The notes beneath the pieces are model-generated. The model saw nothing but the letters and a program-made list of their open reading frames with translations, did not search any database and had not been told where the DNA came from. This document shows positions 10,443 through 21,413 of a DNA stretch of 64,000 nt, one piece after another. The position numbers and the translations under genes are program-made. Position 1 is the first letter of the stretch. Every line of letters begins with the position of its first letter. The DNA comes from Agapanthus africanus (Eukaryota > Streptophyta > Magnoliopsida > Asparagales > Amaryllidaceae): positions 187,947,739-188,011,738 of the forward strand of contig JASDDO010000026.1 of NCBI GenBank assembly GCA_030015575.1. Reading direction: 5' to 3'.

Positions 10443-12600
10443 TGTTGGATATGTATGCCCTAGAGGCCAGTATTGTATATGTATACATATGGATACTAGG
10501 GATATGTATGTACAGAACAATCTTGCTCAATTATATAGTATATTATTTGACTTGTCTTTGTCAGGACATGTGTATTTATTTTTCTTGTTGTTATGTCTAG
10601 CTTGCACATATTGACAAAGACTCGATACGGTAGTATACTATTGTGGTTTGTCTTTATCCTAACATGGCATATGTCATACTCGTTATTACATATTGCGGTT
10701 ACATGTTGATAAAGCCCCTAGGATCTTGCTTGACTACCTGCGTTGTGATGGCGATCATACTTGTGCGAGCAAGGTAGTCCATAAGCACATCCTTAAATGG
10801 TCCCTAGTCGCGTGAGTATCGATACGGGACATTGATACTCCAGAGTAGACTGGTGTATACGTTTCTAGCCCCGTCGGGAGATGGTTGGTCCCGCAGCCAT
10901 TGGTCTGATGCACCTAAGATCGTATACAGGTGCTCACCGGGTGTCAGTACGCTGGACGGACTCGCCGAGAACTTCCATGTGGTACTATACCTATCGTCAG
11001 ATGGAAGTTCTCAGGTGACATGTGTATAGGTTAGTCTTTGGACCTGAGATCGGCATTTGTCTCGTGTGAGTTCCCACTGAGCTTTGATCACTACCCTACC
11101 ACGGCTCTACTGATTCATGCAAACAGGTTTTGGTTGGGTTCAGTCCCGAGCCACATGGAGGCAGTGAGCGATTGTCGGGGATTCGTCTCTCCCGGTATAG
11201 GGAGTCGATATCGCACCGTGATTCGATTAGTCAGGACCATAAGACCTTGGCCAAGGCAGATGGGATTTACTGATAGGTTGATCAGTAGTTTCCCGGATTG
11301 GTCCTGAGCTAAATCGGCACGACTTATCAGGTTATTAGGGTCTGACGTTCACCATCCCCTATACCCGGTAAGCGATACTCTTTCACGAACAGACCGGACT
11401 GTACAGATATTGTCACGGATAGGCTCAGTAGGTGTTCGGACGATTTTTCTCGTCGGCCGTCTTTTTCGACAGGTACCTGGGTAACCGTTACGTACAGCTT
11501 GTGCCGCTGACGTGCTTGTGGTTAAACCCATTGCCAGAGTACTGTCGAGTCTTTAGAGTCCCACACAGAGGGTTTCCCTGACCCAGGCGAAATGATGTAA
11601 TAGCGATATTGGAGACGTGCAGGGTTCGATTGGTTGATGTACTTTGTACTTGGACTTTCGATCGAATAGTTGGTAATACTAGCCGGCTCAGGTTTGAGCC
11701 GGATTATTAAATCAGGTATTGATTTAATAATTTACGTATATGTATTTCGATATATATATTCTAGTATTACATTCTTCATGTTATTCTAACTCTTTGGGCG
11801 TTCGGATTTTTATCTGATTGTCGGTATGTATGTACTGTAGACTGAAATCTGTATTTATTACAGATTTCCTTCAATAAGGTGGCTACCTCATTATGTATTT
11901 TCCTTTTATTTGATATTTGGAAATGAGGTGTAATGCAAGAGGTGACGGAGGAATGGAAGCGACCATGCTTCAATAGTTGTCAAATGAATTTAATATTAAT
12001 TGTTTAATGAAAGAATTCATACACAAAACCTATGTGTGTATTTTCTCTTTCATGCTATGCTTCATAATTTCTTTAGCTCCCATTTTCTCTCAAGCTCCTC
12101 CCTCCTCTTGCTTTCCTCCATCTTCATCTTCTTCCTCTTCACTAACATTCTCATGAGTTGAGAAACCAGTGAAGTGGTTAGAAAAGAGATAGCAAACACT
12201 TAGACACCCTCACCACATCCTAGACTACTTGGTTTAGCAACCCAAGTTCTCTAGTTACTCCTTATAGCTATTTGGTTAGGAGCTAGAGCCATGGATCATA
12301 TTCCCCGGGAGGATCATCTACGACAAAGGAAGGCCGGAGAACAAGCTCGATCCCGGAGGACCGATTGAGCCGGAAGTGGAGATCAAACAAGTTCAAGTAG
12401 GCTACTTGGAGCACATGACGAGGAGAGAAGACCGAAGGACTCGAGCCTCTTAGTATAGCTTCTTTCATAGTAGATAGAACTCAAAATTGCTAACTAGGTT
12501 TATGGTAAAGATCCGGTTAAGTTTTATTCTAGCGCCAGTGTTTTGTTCGTTATAAAATTTTTGTTCCGCATTTGGCCACGGAAGTTGACCGGGGTGCTAG
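10443..12600 (+). mobile_element. Angela 3' LTR, family II
   Basis: The LTR opens TGTTGGATATGTATGCCCTAGAGGCC, like other family II LTRs and like the known BARE/Angela LTR start. It continues for about 2.16 kb to GGGGTGCTAG at 12600. It does not end in CA, and its last recognisable base is at the same place where the 5' LTR meets RT sequence (8819). The next base belongs to an inverted LTR piece. No target duplication can be paired with the left side, because that LTR is truncated. Confidence 0.85.
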
Positions 12601-13146
12601 GGTAAACCTTGATGAATCACACAAGGCTTTATGACGATCTCGGGTCTACAGACTAACCTGTACCAGTGTCACCAGAGAACTGCCATCTGACGTGAGGTAT
12701 AATACCATCTGGGAGTTCTCGGCGAGTCCGTCCAGTGTACCCAGTCTCCACTGAGCACAATACTATCTCTGATGTCAAACACCAATGGATATGGGCTCAT
12801 CCATCTCCCATCTACATGGGTCGAGAAGCTATATGCTTGTCTACTCTTGTATTTTGATGCTCTGTCTCGATATACCAACGACTAGGAACATTTGAAGGAT
12901 GTATTTATCGACTACTCTGTCCCCACTAGTATGATCTACATCATAATCCTGGTAGTCAAGTACTCATCCTAAGGGCTTTATCAACATGTAACATAGAGAC
13001 AATCAGTATACATGTTAAGATAAAGAGCAACCAGATAGCATATTATCATGTCGAGCAAGAAAGTCCTCCCTATATGTGTCCAAGCATCCACTACAATATA
13101 CATCGTATGTATAATAATGGCCTCTAGGGCATACATATAACTAACA
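12601..13146 (-). mobile_element. Inverted Angela LTR fragment (U3 start), family II
   Basis: Read on the minus strand from 13146, this begins TGTTAGTTATATGTATGCCC and follows the family II LTR for about 540 bases; it then abuts the end of the plus-strand LTR at 12600. It is inverted relative to its neighbour. Its LTR end at 13146 lies in Athila-like LTR sequence, so it inserted there. Confidence 0.8.
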
Positions 13147-13230
13147 ACAAGTAATAAAAGAAACAATAATATTATTAACACTTGAAGAAGAAATACAAGA
13201 TATTGGTAACTTGTTCAACCTTCATAATGA
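13147..13230 (-). mobile_element. Athila-like 3' LTR, small left piece
   Basis: These 84 bases match 29512-29596 in the right LTR of the Athila-like element (ACACTTGAAGAAG, GATATTGGTAACTTG). The LTR resumes at 23629 after the inserted Angela element. The part of the LTR further left is not adjacent. Confidence 0.8.
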
Positions 13231-15464
13231 TGTAGGGTTACTAGGCACTATCACAAGGATCTATAAGGCATCAACCATGCCCGATTTAAAATTTAGACGT
13301 GCCGAACAACCCAAAACGAGGATCTTTGCTAGATAATTAGGGTTAAACATGCAAGTAAACATCTTTCGAACTAAGAGTGAGGGATTACAACCTTTGTAGT
13401 CCGCTCCATCGCTTCATAAGCTCCGAGTCGTAGTCCCTTCGCCGCGATCCATGATCTCCCGGACTCAAGAGAAGCTCCATAACCCGAATGATCCATGCTT
13501 GCTTGAAGTCTTCCTAATCAAAGACGATCTACCTTGATGTTTTTTTAACTCAAGCTCTCACTCACTAATGAAGTGAACACCCAAATCTTAATTGGCTAGA
13601 TTAGATGAGGATGATGAGGTAGGAATTTGGCTCTCATTTGTTTTCATAATCTCACACTCAATCATCACAAAAGAAAAACCTAGAATTCTTTTTAGAGCTC
13701 AAGGAAGAAGAAGAAGAATGAATATCCTTTTATGATGAATAATGAAATTGTAATGATAATTACAAATGCAACCAGGGTTGATAATAGAAAGAGCTAACCA
13801 TTGTAGAGAGTTTACTAGGGTTAAGGGTTTGGGTTGGGTAAAAGAATATCTCACAAAATATCAACACATAATATCTTTGCAAGAAACAAAAGAAAAGCTT
13901 CTAGAAGCTTCATGAAAGAACTAACCTAAATCAAACCCTAACCATGTTTAATCTCCACTAATCATGTTGCATTAGTAATTATAACTTGTTACAATATTAT
14001 ATATCACATATATAATATATTTTTGTAACAAAAGAAAATAATATAATTAACATACATCGCATATATATCAATGTATTATTCGGTGAGAAAATGAAATAAT
14101 AAAGCGAGCCAATATTAGATAATGTAATGTAATATATCACATATATAATTATACATTAAATTTTGGAATCAACACTTGATCCGACAATCCGGCTATATCG
14201 AATATAACCGACTAATATATCATGTACCGATTCATCGAATCAACACATGATCCGATGACCCGGCTGATATCAAATATCGCCGGCCGATATCATATATCGC
14301 CGGCCGATATCATATATCGCGAGAATAGAATACGGTATCTCATATCGTGTTATTCTCGATCCCGCACATATCAAATATTTGCTCCTACTCCGTTTTTCCT
14401 GAATCAAGAAATCTCTGTGTAGGACTCTAAAGAATCGTCAATACGCCGGTAGCTGGTGATGATCATATCAAACACCTACAAGCTGCAAGCGGTCAGCTAA
14501 ACATAACAGCCACCCAAGTATTGAGCGATCAGAAGATTAACAAGCAAGCCTGTACTTTCTCCTGTGAATCCAATCAGTAACACTCTCGTACAGTCCGGTC
14601 TCTTCGTCTGATATGTCGCATATCTAGTCTAGGGGTAGTATACGTCAGACCCCAATAACTGATAAGTCGTGTCGATGTGAGGCTCATAACAGGTCGAGAA
14701 CCTACTGATAACACTTACCAGTAGTACTCAATATCCGCCCTGGCCAGGGACTTCCAGTTATTGCCAATCGAACATAGCACAACATCAACTCCCTATACAG
14801 GGAGAGATGAATCCCCTCCTATCGCTCATTGCCTCCATGTGATTCGGGACTGTACCCAAAAGCCACCGTTTTGCATGCCCTCTTGGACGTGGTAAGGTGG
14901 AAATCAAAGCACAGTGGGAATCACACAAGAATCTATGACGATCTCGGGTCTACAGATTAACCTGTACCAGTGTCACCGGAGAACTGCAATCTGACGTGAG
15001 GTATAATACCATCTGGGAGTTCTCGTCGAGTCCGTCCAGTGTACCCAGTCTCTATTGAGCACCCGTACACCATCCTTGATGTCAAACACCGATGGATATG
15101 GGATCATCCATCGCCCATCATATGGGTCAATATGCGTATACGCTAGTCTACACTGGTGTATCGATGCCCTGTCTCGACACACCCTCGACTAGGAACGGTT
15201 ATAGGATGTACTCTTTGACTACCCTGGCCCCAGTAGTATGATCTCATCATAGTCCCAGTAGTCGAGTACATATCGTAAGGGTTTTATCAACATGTGAGAA
15301 TAAGATAGTAAACTAATACAAGTCAACATGTTAAGATAAATTGAAATCAAATAGCATACTATCATGAGGAGAAAGAAAGTCCTCTCTATATATATCCAAG
15401 CATCCATTATAATATACATCATATGTACAACAATGGCCTCTAGGGCATATATATATAACTAACA
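13231..15464 (-). mobile_element. Angela 3' LTR of the minus-strand element
   Basis: On the plus strand it reads from TGTAGGGTTACTAGG to ATATATAACTAACA (2,234 bp). On the minus strand the LTR opens TGTTAGTTATATAT and ends CCTACA. It matches 21414-23623 along its length. It differs by one extra unit of a 20-bp repeat at 14261-14320 and by scattered substitutions. Confidence 0.9.
14261..14320 (-). repeat. 20-bp LTR repeat, three units
   Basis: Three tandem 20-bp units, the last two identical (CGGCCGATATCATATATCGC) and the first variant. The partner LTR has only two units near 22445-22484. The units contain the palindromes CGGCCG and GATATC. Confidence 0.9.
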
Positions 15465-15478
15465 ATCTCCCACTTGCA
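15465..15478 (-). other. Polypurine tract, minus strand
   Basis: The plus-strand ATCTCCCACTTGCA is the complement of the purine tract TGCAAGTGGGAGAT beside the 3' LTR, directly after the pol stop codon at 15479-15481. Confidence 0.85.
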
Positions 15479-18346
15479 CTAAGGCCAGCTGTTGTAGTTT
15501 TTCATACCCAGCATCCCGAAGAGTCTCTCAAACTGTGTCTGGGGAATGGCCTTCGTGAGTGGATCCGAAGTGTTGTCCTTCGTATCAACTATCCTGACCT
15601 CGATCTCCCGGCGATCAACTATCTCCCAGATCAGGTGGTACTGCCTCAGAATATATCTGTACTTCTGATGGGACCTGGGTTCCTTGGCCAAAGCCACAGC
15701 TCCATTGTTATCACAATATAAAGGTATTGGATGCTCAATGGACGGAACCGCACCAAGTTCAGTAATGAACTTCTTTATCCAGACAGCTTCTTTGGCAGCA
15801 TCGTTGGCAGCGATGTATTCAGCCTCCATTATCGAGTCTGCAACGGTATCCTGTTTGGAACTCTTCCAACACACCGACCCTCCATTGAGGGTAAAGACAA
15901 ATCCCGAGTGCGACTTAGAGTTGTCCATATCACTCTGGAAGCTCGAATCGGTAAAGGACTCCTCCTGGAGTTCTCCGTTACCATACACCAAGAACATCTT
16001 TTTAGTCCTTCTCATGTACTTGAGATTGTTCTTCACAGCTATCCAGTAACTCTCTCCAGGATCTGCTTGATACCTACTCACTACACTTAGTGAGTATGCT
16101 ACATCGGGTCTGGTACATAGCATCACATACATGATAGAGCCTACTGCCGAAGCATAGGGTATCCCTTGCATGCGAGCTCTCTCCAAATCAGTCTTGGGAG
16201 ACATCTCTTTGGAGAGAGTGAGTCCAGAGATCGTTGGTAGGTTCCCATGCTTGGATTCTTCTATACTAAACCTCTTTAGTATGGTGTCAATGTACCTGGA
16301 TTGGGACAATCCCAATATCCGTTTAGATCTATCTCTATAGATCATAATTCCCAGTATGTAGGAGGCATCACCTAGATCTTTCATTGAGAATCTTTGTGAT
16401 AAGAAGAGCTTGACCAATTGCAGCATAGGAACAACATTTCCTATCAAGAGTATGTCATCCGCGTACAATACGAGGAAGACAATCTTACTCTCTGCAACTT
16501 TCTTATAGATACAAGGTTTATCTATGTTTTTGATGAAGTCAAACTCTTTGACTACAACATCAAAGCAGATGTTCCAACTCCGTGATGCTTGCTTTAACCC
16601 ATAAATGGATTTAAGCAGCTTGCACACCTTTCCGCTGCTCCCACTATCTACGAAGCCCTCTAGCTGAGTTATGTACACGCACTCTTCTAAATCACCATTT
16701 AGAAAGGCGGTCTTAACATCCATCTGCCAGATTTCGTTGTCATGGTATGCAGCAATGGCAAGAAAGATCCGGATGGATTTAAGCATAGCCACTGAAGAAA
16801 AGGTTTCATCATAATTCACACCTGATCGTTGATGAAAACCCTTTGCAACAAGTCTAGCTTTGAAAGTCTTAACTTTTCCATCTATACCAAGTTTTTTCTT
16901 AAAGATTCACTTGCTCCCAATGGGTTTTAACCCTTCAAGAGCAACTTCCAAAGTCCATACTTTGTTGGTGTACATGGATTCCATCTCAGATCGCATTGCA
17001 TCCAGCCACTTCACAGAGTCACCACTCGTGATGGCCTGCTCGAAACTAGTCGGGTCATCATCTTCCATGATGCAATCCTCGCTCCCACCATCAATGAGAA
17101 AACCGTAGTATCTCTCAGGTGGATGAGAAACCATACTAGATCGGCGGAGAGGCTGGGGTTCGTCGGGAACTACTGAATCCTCTGGTTCCATAAAATCATC
17201 TGTCGTACTTTGTTCTGCTGGAACTTCTTCCAGTTCTACCTCAGAGCCACTAATCTCTTTTGCAAGAAATTCCTTTTCTAAAAAGGTGGCATGTCGAGAA
17301 ACAAACACCTTTTGTTCCTCAGTGTGGTAGAAGATATACCCTTGTGAATTCCTGGGATATCCTACAAACTTGCATAGGACAGACCTTGCTTCGAGTTTGT
17401 CCGGATTTGGCCTTTTAACATAGGTCGGACAACCCCATATCTTAACATACTTAAGAGATGGTCTCTTCCCTTTTCATATCTCATATGGAGTGGTAGGCAC
17501 TGATTTGGTAGGAACCATATTGAACAGGTGTATGGTTGTCTCAAGCGCATCCCCCCAGAAGGAAATAGGCAACTCAACGGTGCTCATCATAGAGCGCACC
17601 ATATCTAATAGGATGCGATTCCCCCACTTCGATACACCATTGTGTTGTGGTTTATAAGGAGGAGTAAGCTGAGAGAGAATCCTATTCTCTTTTAGATAAT
17701 CTAGGAACTCATTGCTCAAGTATTCTCCTCCTCGATCAGATCGAAGGATCTTAATACTTTTGCCCGTTTGGTTCACTACTTCGTGCTTATACTCTCTGAA
17801 TTTCTCAAAAGCTTCAGACTTGTGTTTCATCAGGAACACATGTCCATATCTTGAGAGATCGTCAGTGAATGTAATGAAGTAGGAAGAACCGTTCCTGCCA
17901 TGTGTAGACCTGGGACCGTATACATCACTATGTACCAGTTCTAAGAGTTCCTTAACTCTTTCTCCGTGTCCACTAAACGGAGTTTTGGTTATTTTACCTT
18001 TGAGACATGAATGGAAAGTATCATAAGATGATAATTCGAACGGATTCAAATATCCATCCTTATGTAACTTAGCTAGCCGTGTCGCATTGATATGACCAAG
18101 TCTACAATGCCACAAGAAAGATTCATTCATTTCTGAACTTTTCCTCTTGTGTGTGTTTTGTATATTAAGGACTGTATTTTGATTGAGAATGAATATGCCA
18201 TTATGTAACGAGCCTGATCCAATCAACATTTGATTTAGAAAGATGTTCATAATATTATCCTGTATTACAAAATTATACCCTTCTTTACTTAATAAAGAAA
18301 CTGATATAATGTTGCACATCATGTTTGGTATATAATAGCAACTCAT
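15479..18346 (-). pseudogene. Angela integrase-RT-RNase H, two nonsense codons
   Basis: One frame of about 950 codons, broken only by two TGA codons where Trp is expected (17474-17476 after TTPYEI; 16907-16909 after KPIGSK). Integrase comes first: the H..H part of the zinc-binding region, WHCRLGHINATR, is present, but the Cys pair is reduced (DTFHSCLKGK). Core Asp residues are visible in LVHSDVYGP and RSDRGGEY. The third acidic residue, normally in a GVxExxNR context, is Lys here (GVSKWGNR). RT has WQMDVKTAFLNG and YADD; RNase H has SFTDSSFQSD, MEAEYIA and YCDNNG. The frame ends in MLGMKNYNSWP before the stop. The proteins would integrate and copy element DNA. The lost integrase residue and stops show a dead copy. 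Confidence 0.92.
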
Positions 18347-18752
18347 TCAGAATCAATGTATTACTACTTGGTAATACTAGGTGATATTCGCCAACTGCTT
18401 TGGCTGCAATACTTGCACCATTCCCTACTTGTACGGAATGTTCACCCTTTCCCAGTTCTCTACCTTTGCGTAGCCCACGTAACATTTTACATATGTGGGA
18501 TCCCGATCTGGTATCTAATACCCAGGACGTAGGGTGAACTGAGAAACAGTTCTCAATAACTAACACACCTAAAGAAGATGCATCAGCATGTTTGTTCTTC
18601 GTTTGGACGGCATGAGAATCCAGATATTCTCTTGTTTCCTGCTCAGTCTTATAACTCTTATAAGAAAGAACGGGACCAACGATCCCCTGCTCAGTATAAT
18701 AAGCGGGTTCAGTCAATACATCCTTATTATTATCTTGATTAAGCCCTGACAT
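18285..18752 (-). pseudogene. Angela gag-protease remnant, gag largely deleted
   Basis: The start codon at 18750-18752 (MSGLNQDN) follows a CT-rich leader end. About 75 codons later the frame is already in protease: WVLDTRSGSHICK, where the catalytic D-T-G has become D-T-R. The capsid-like region and zinc knuckle expected in gag are missing, so about 200 or more codons were probably lost. The protease reading runs on in this frame to about 18300 and passes by a frameshift into the integrase frame between 18346 and 18285. An upstream Met at 18785 in the same frame is less likely, as the relative at 44670 aligns its ATG with 18752. Confidence 0.8.
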
Positions 18753-19189
18753 GGTCTCTACCTGGAGAGAGAGAGAAGGAAACACTTTAGCGTATGCTCT
18801 TGTAAAATTAGATTGGTTATTATCTTATCTAATCAGGATATCTCCCACTGTTTTTATCAAATCTTCCTTCAAACCCTAAAAGGTAAGATTAGCCGGGATT
18901 AATTACACCCTACAATTTCGTCAATCTTTCTGCCAGATCAGTGTTGGTAGTTTGAGGGAGGTTCCCCGTGCTTTCGTACGGACCAAATTAAAATAAACCT
19001 CGTTTTCCCAGAGGCTTAACCCCGTTAACACCTTTCTAGACACCTACTTGATCGGCTAATTATCCTGTGTAAAATTCTCCCAAGAATAACTCTTACTCGT
19101 AGCGGGTATTAGGATCCATCTATCTCATAGAAGGTATGCAATCTCATTGCAAATTTCAACACTTGAAATTCCCGATAATAATTTTACCC

Positions 19190-19404
19190 CTAACGTGTTA
19201 TGACCTTGACGAAAGCCAACAAACCAAAGTCCACTAGTCATGTTCAACCCGTACATTTCTTGATTGAATTAAACCCAGCCGTACGACCCTTGACGAAAGA
19301 CAACAAAGCCGTACGACTACCCTAACTCAATCTCATCATATGCTACAGATAAGAAATAGTTAGCTACCGCACACTACGCCTTGACGAAAGCCAACAAACG
19401 CAGT
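19190..19404 (-). promoter_or_regulatory. Three tandem leader stem-loops (type 2)
   Basis: On the sense (minus) strand three stem-loops lie at 19373-19404, 19278-19317 and 19190-19237. Each carries TTTGTTGGCTTTCGTCAAGG or a one-base variant at its tip, flanked by outer stems of 6, 10 and 6 pairs: ACUGCG/CGUAGU, GUCGUACGGC/GUCGUACGGC and CUAGUG/CGUUAG, counting G-U pairs. The tip can fold again as UUGGC-UUUC-GUCAA. The same order is found at 30565-30777 and 44178-44398 with different stem sequences. A role in packaging, dimerisation or translation is inference. Confidence 0.65.
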
Positions 19405-19545
19405 ATGAATACTAGGTATTACCAATCTGAAATGTCAGAGGGCTACGCAGGTTTTTCAGAAAAGCATGAGCGTAATGAACTTGATATCGTCGTAGAATCA
19501 AGTGATTTTGCAAAGGAGTGTTTTTGAGGCTTTTCTAGTTTCGCT

Positions 19546-19727
19546 AAAGAGGTCATCCCCGTGAAGGGATCTCGGCTCTTTCCCCATCGAATAAGGTGCA
19601 GGGTATATCATATCTACCGCGGTGCAAAGAAAGAACTATTTAAGCTGTCAAAAACTAAACCGTGAGTTTGTAGCATCTGCCTGTTTTGTTAAAGAGGTCA
19701 CTCCCGGTAAAGGGATCTCGGCTCTTT
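19546..19727 (-). promoter_or_regulatory. Two tandem leader stem-loops (type 1)
   Basis: Two copies, 19546-19581 and 19691-19727, share CCGAGATCCC and GAC at fixed positions. On the sense strand each has an outer stem AAAGAG/CUCUUU and an inner stem AUCCC closed by GGGAU or GGGAG. The other family has the same pair at 43863-43897 and 44001-44037 with outer stems AAGGG/CCCUU and AAAGA/UCUUU. Confidence 0.65.
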
Positions 19728-19921
19728 CCTTATCGAATAAGGTGCAGGGTATATCATATATACCGCTGTGCAAAGAAAAACTGTTGCTACCTTTTTATAA
19801 AGTTTTGATTCTACAACATCTTTAGGTTACTTTTCTTTTATTAATCTCGTTAATAAAATCCCATCCATTATGCTTCCTAAGCATCAAAGAAGAAACGAAA
19901 GCAGTAATATTTATATATCAA

Positions 19922-19942
19922 CATATATATATATATATATAT
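19922..19942. repeat. AT dinucleotide microsatellite
   Basis: About ten AT units in the Angela leader; no other structure is evident around it. Confidence 0.9.
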
Positions 19943-21169
19943 TATAAGCATTCGTCTCAGGCAGTAATATGATCTCATCATAGAACATTGCAGCAGAAGA
20001 TAACATATGAAATATTGGATATACTAGGACATCTGTGTTTTATTTCAAGCCTGTATAAAACACGGATTCCACGGTCGTGATGAATAGCCTAACCCACATT
20101 CCTAGACCCCTACGAGAGCAGCAAGCAACACTGTCAATTCTAGGGTTAGGAGAGCCGGTCTCGACTCCTCGAGATGATCTCCCACTGTACCCTAGAACCC
20201 GGTTACTTGTGCTCCCCTTCTTGGGTCTACCTAATTTGGAAAAGCAAATAATATACAATGGTGACATCATCCTCATCCTGGAAGTGCCCTAATAAAAGAA
20301 TATTACATACAAAAGAATTTTACATGAATGAAAATAAAAACCCTCATCTCACATAAAACCCCGGCTATTCAGAACACGACGATCCAATATAACATATCAC
20401 AGCAACACATAATATCTCATATCATCAACGTAAACAAGTATGCGTATCCCGATTGTCGTTGATATATAGCAACGAAACCGGCGATACACCACATACTACG
20501 CTTACGGTCACAGAAAAGAAAGTGTAAAACTACAACATTTGGAATCCACAATCACTTTAGACATCGTAAATCCGAAATATCTCATACTTCGCATTTGATG
20601 CCTAACTATATAAATTCCACATATTGTATCACATTCCAGATAAATAGACAATATTAAACTTTCCGATCGAATAATCAAATACCCAAGATTTCGTAAATAG
20701 CTCAACACTTGAGCGGAGTTCAAAAAACCCAGAACATGTCACCGCCCCAATGAACCGGCAGTAGAAGGGTCAAACCAATGCCTCACATGTGGCAACGCCA
20801 AACTACCACAAACCCTAGGGATCAGTGGAAGTTTTGACGGTCACATAATCGAGTTAAGGTTACGTTCTTCTAGAGGGTCCACAGATATCTTGCATGTTTT
20901 TCCGAAAGTTTTAAACTCAAGAAAAAATCAACACTTGAAAGTTTTTCATGTCGGGAAAAAAATGAGTTATTAATATCCGTTCGAACATTTTAACAAGTTC
21001 TAAATTATCCGGAAAACAAAACGAAATTAAACTTTCAAATCGAATCAACGAATACAAAATATCCCCAGAAAACTCAACACTTGAGTAAGATTAAAAATAC
21101 CCAGAAGCATGTACAAATACCTACGGATGAACAGTAAAAAACACGTGTCGCTAATACCAAAGTTCGGCA

Positions 21170-21210
21170 GCGGAACCGCCGCGCGAAGCAGGTTCCTGCA
21201 GCGGTTCCGC
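21170..21210 (-). promoter_or_regulatory. GC-rich hairpin downstream of the primer site
   Basis: GCGGAACCGC at 21170-21179 is the exact reverse complement of GCGGTTCCGC at 21201-21210, with a second small dyad GCAGG/CCTGC in the loop. It lies about 190 bases after the primer site on the sense strand. The other leaders have comparable hairpins at 31926-32041 and 43124-43140. Confidence 0.6.
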
Positions 21211-21399
21211 GGCGACTTGAAGGTATCGGGGGCTCGTGTTTCACAGTGATCCTTAGAATTCCCTGCTGATTTTTTTGAGTATTTTTAATGCAGAAAAAAT
21301 CACAGTTTAAAAAAATTTCCAGAGAGGGGTTCAAAATCGACGTTTCGGGGTTCGATCGGGCTTTTAACTTCGTATACACGTCGCCTAATGCTCTAGCTT

Positions 21400-21412
21400 G
21401 GCTCTGAAACCA
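21400..21412 (-). other. Primer binding site (initiator Met tRNA type)
   Basis: On the minus strand TGGTTTCAGAGCC lies one base inside the 5' LTR. It differs at one position from TGGTATCAGAGC, the usual complement of the 3' end of plant initiator methionine tRNA. Confidence 0.88.
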
Positions 21413-21413
21413 C

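Larger units (their letters stand above)
18753..21399 (-). other. Angela 5' leader, about 2.6 kb, non-coding
   Basis: The region lies between the primer site and gag on the minus strand. No frame over about 100 codons is convincing. Blocks of it match the leaders at 30378-32248 (minus) and 42654-44669 (plus): a block with TCGTAGGGGTCTAGG near 20110-20130 on the minus strand, paired stem-loops, three further stem-loops, and a block GGGGTAAAAT..ATCGGGA just before gag. Long leaders of about 2 kb are known in BARE/Angela elements. The 71- to 101-codon open frames inside (20040-20292, 20508-20723, 21074-21379) are not conserved. Confidence 0.8.

Noticed and set aside
19190..19404. Regularly spaced 19-base repeats that could suggest a CRISPR array
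   Set aside because: There are only three copies, with stems varying between them and the same cluster in two other retrotransposon leaders; the context is a plant nuclear element.
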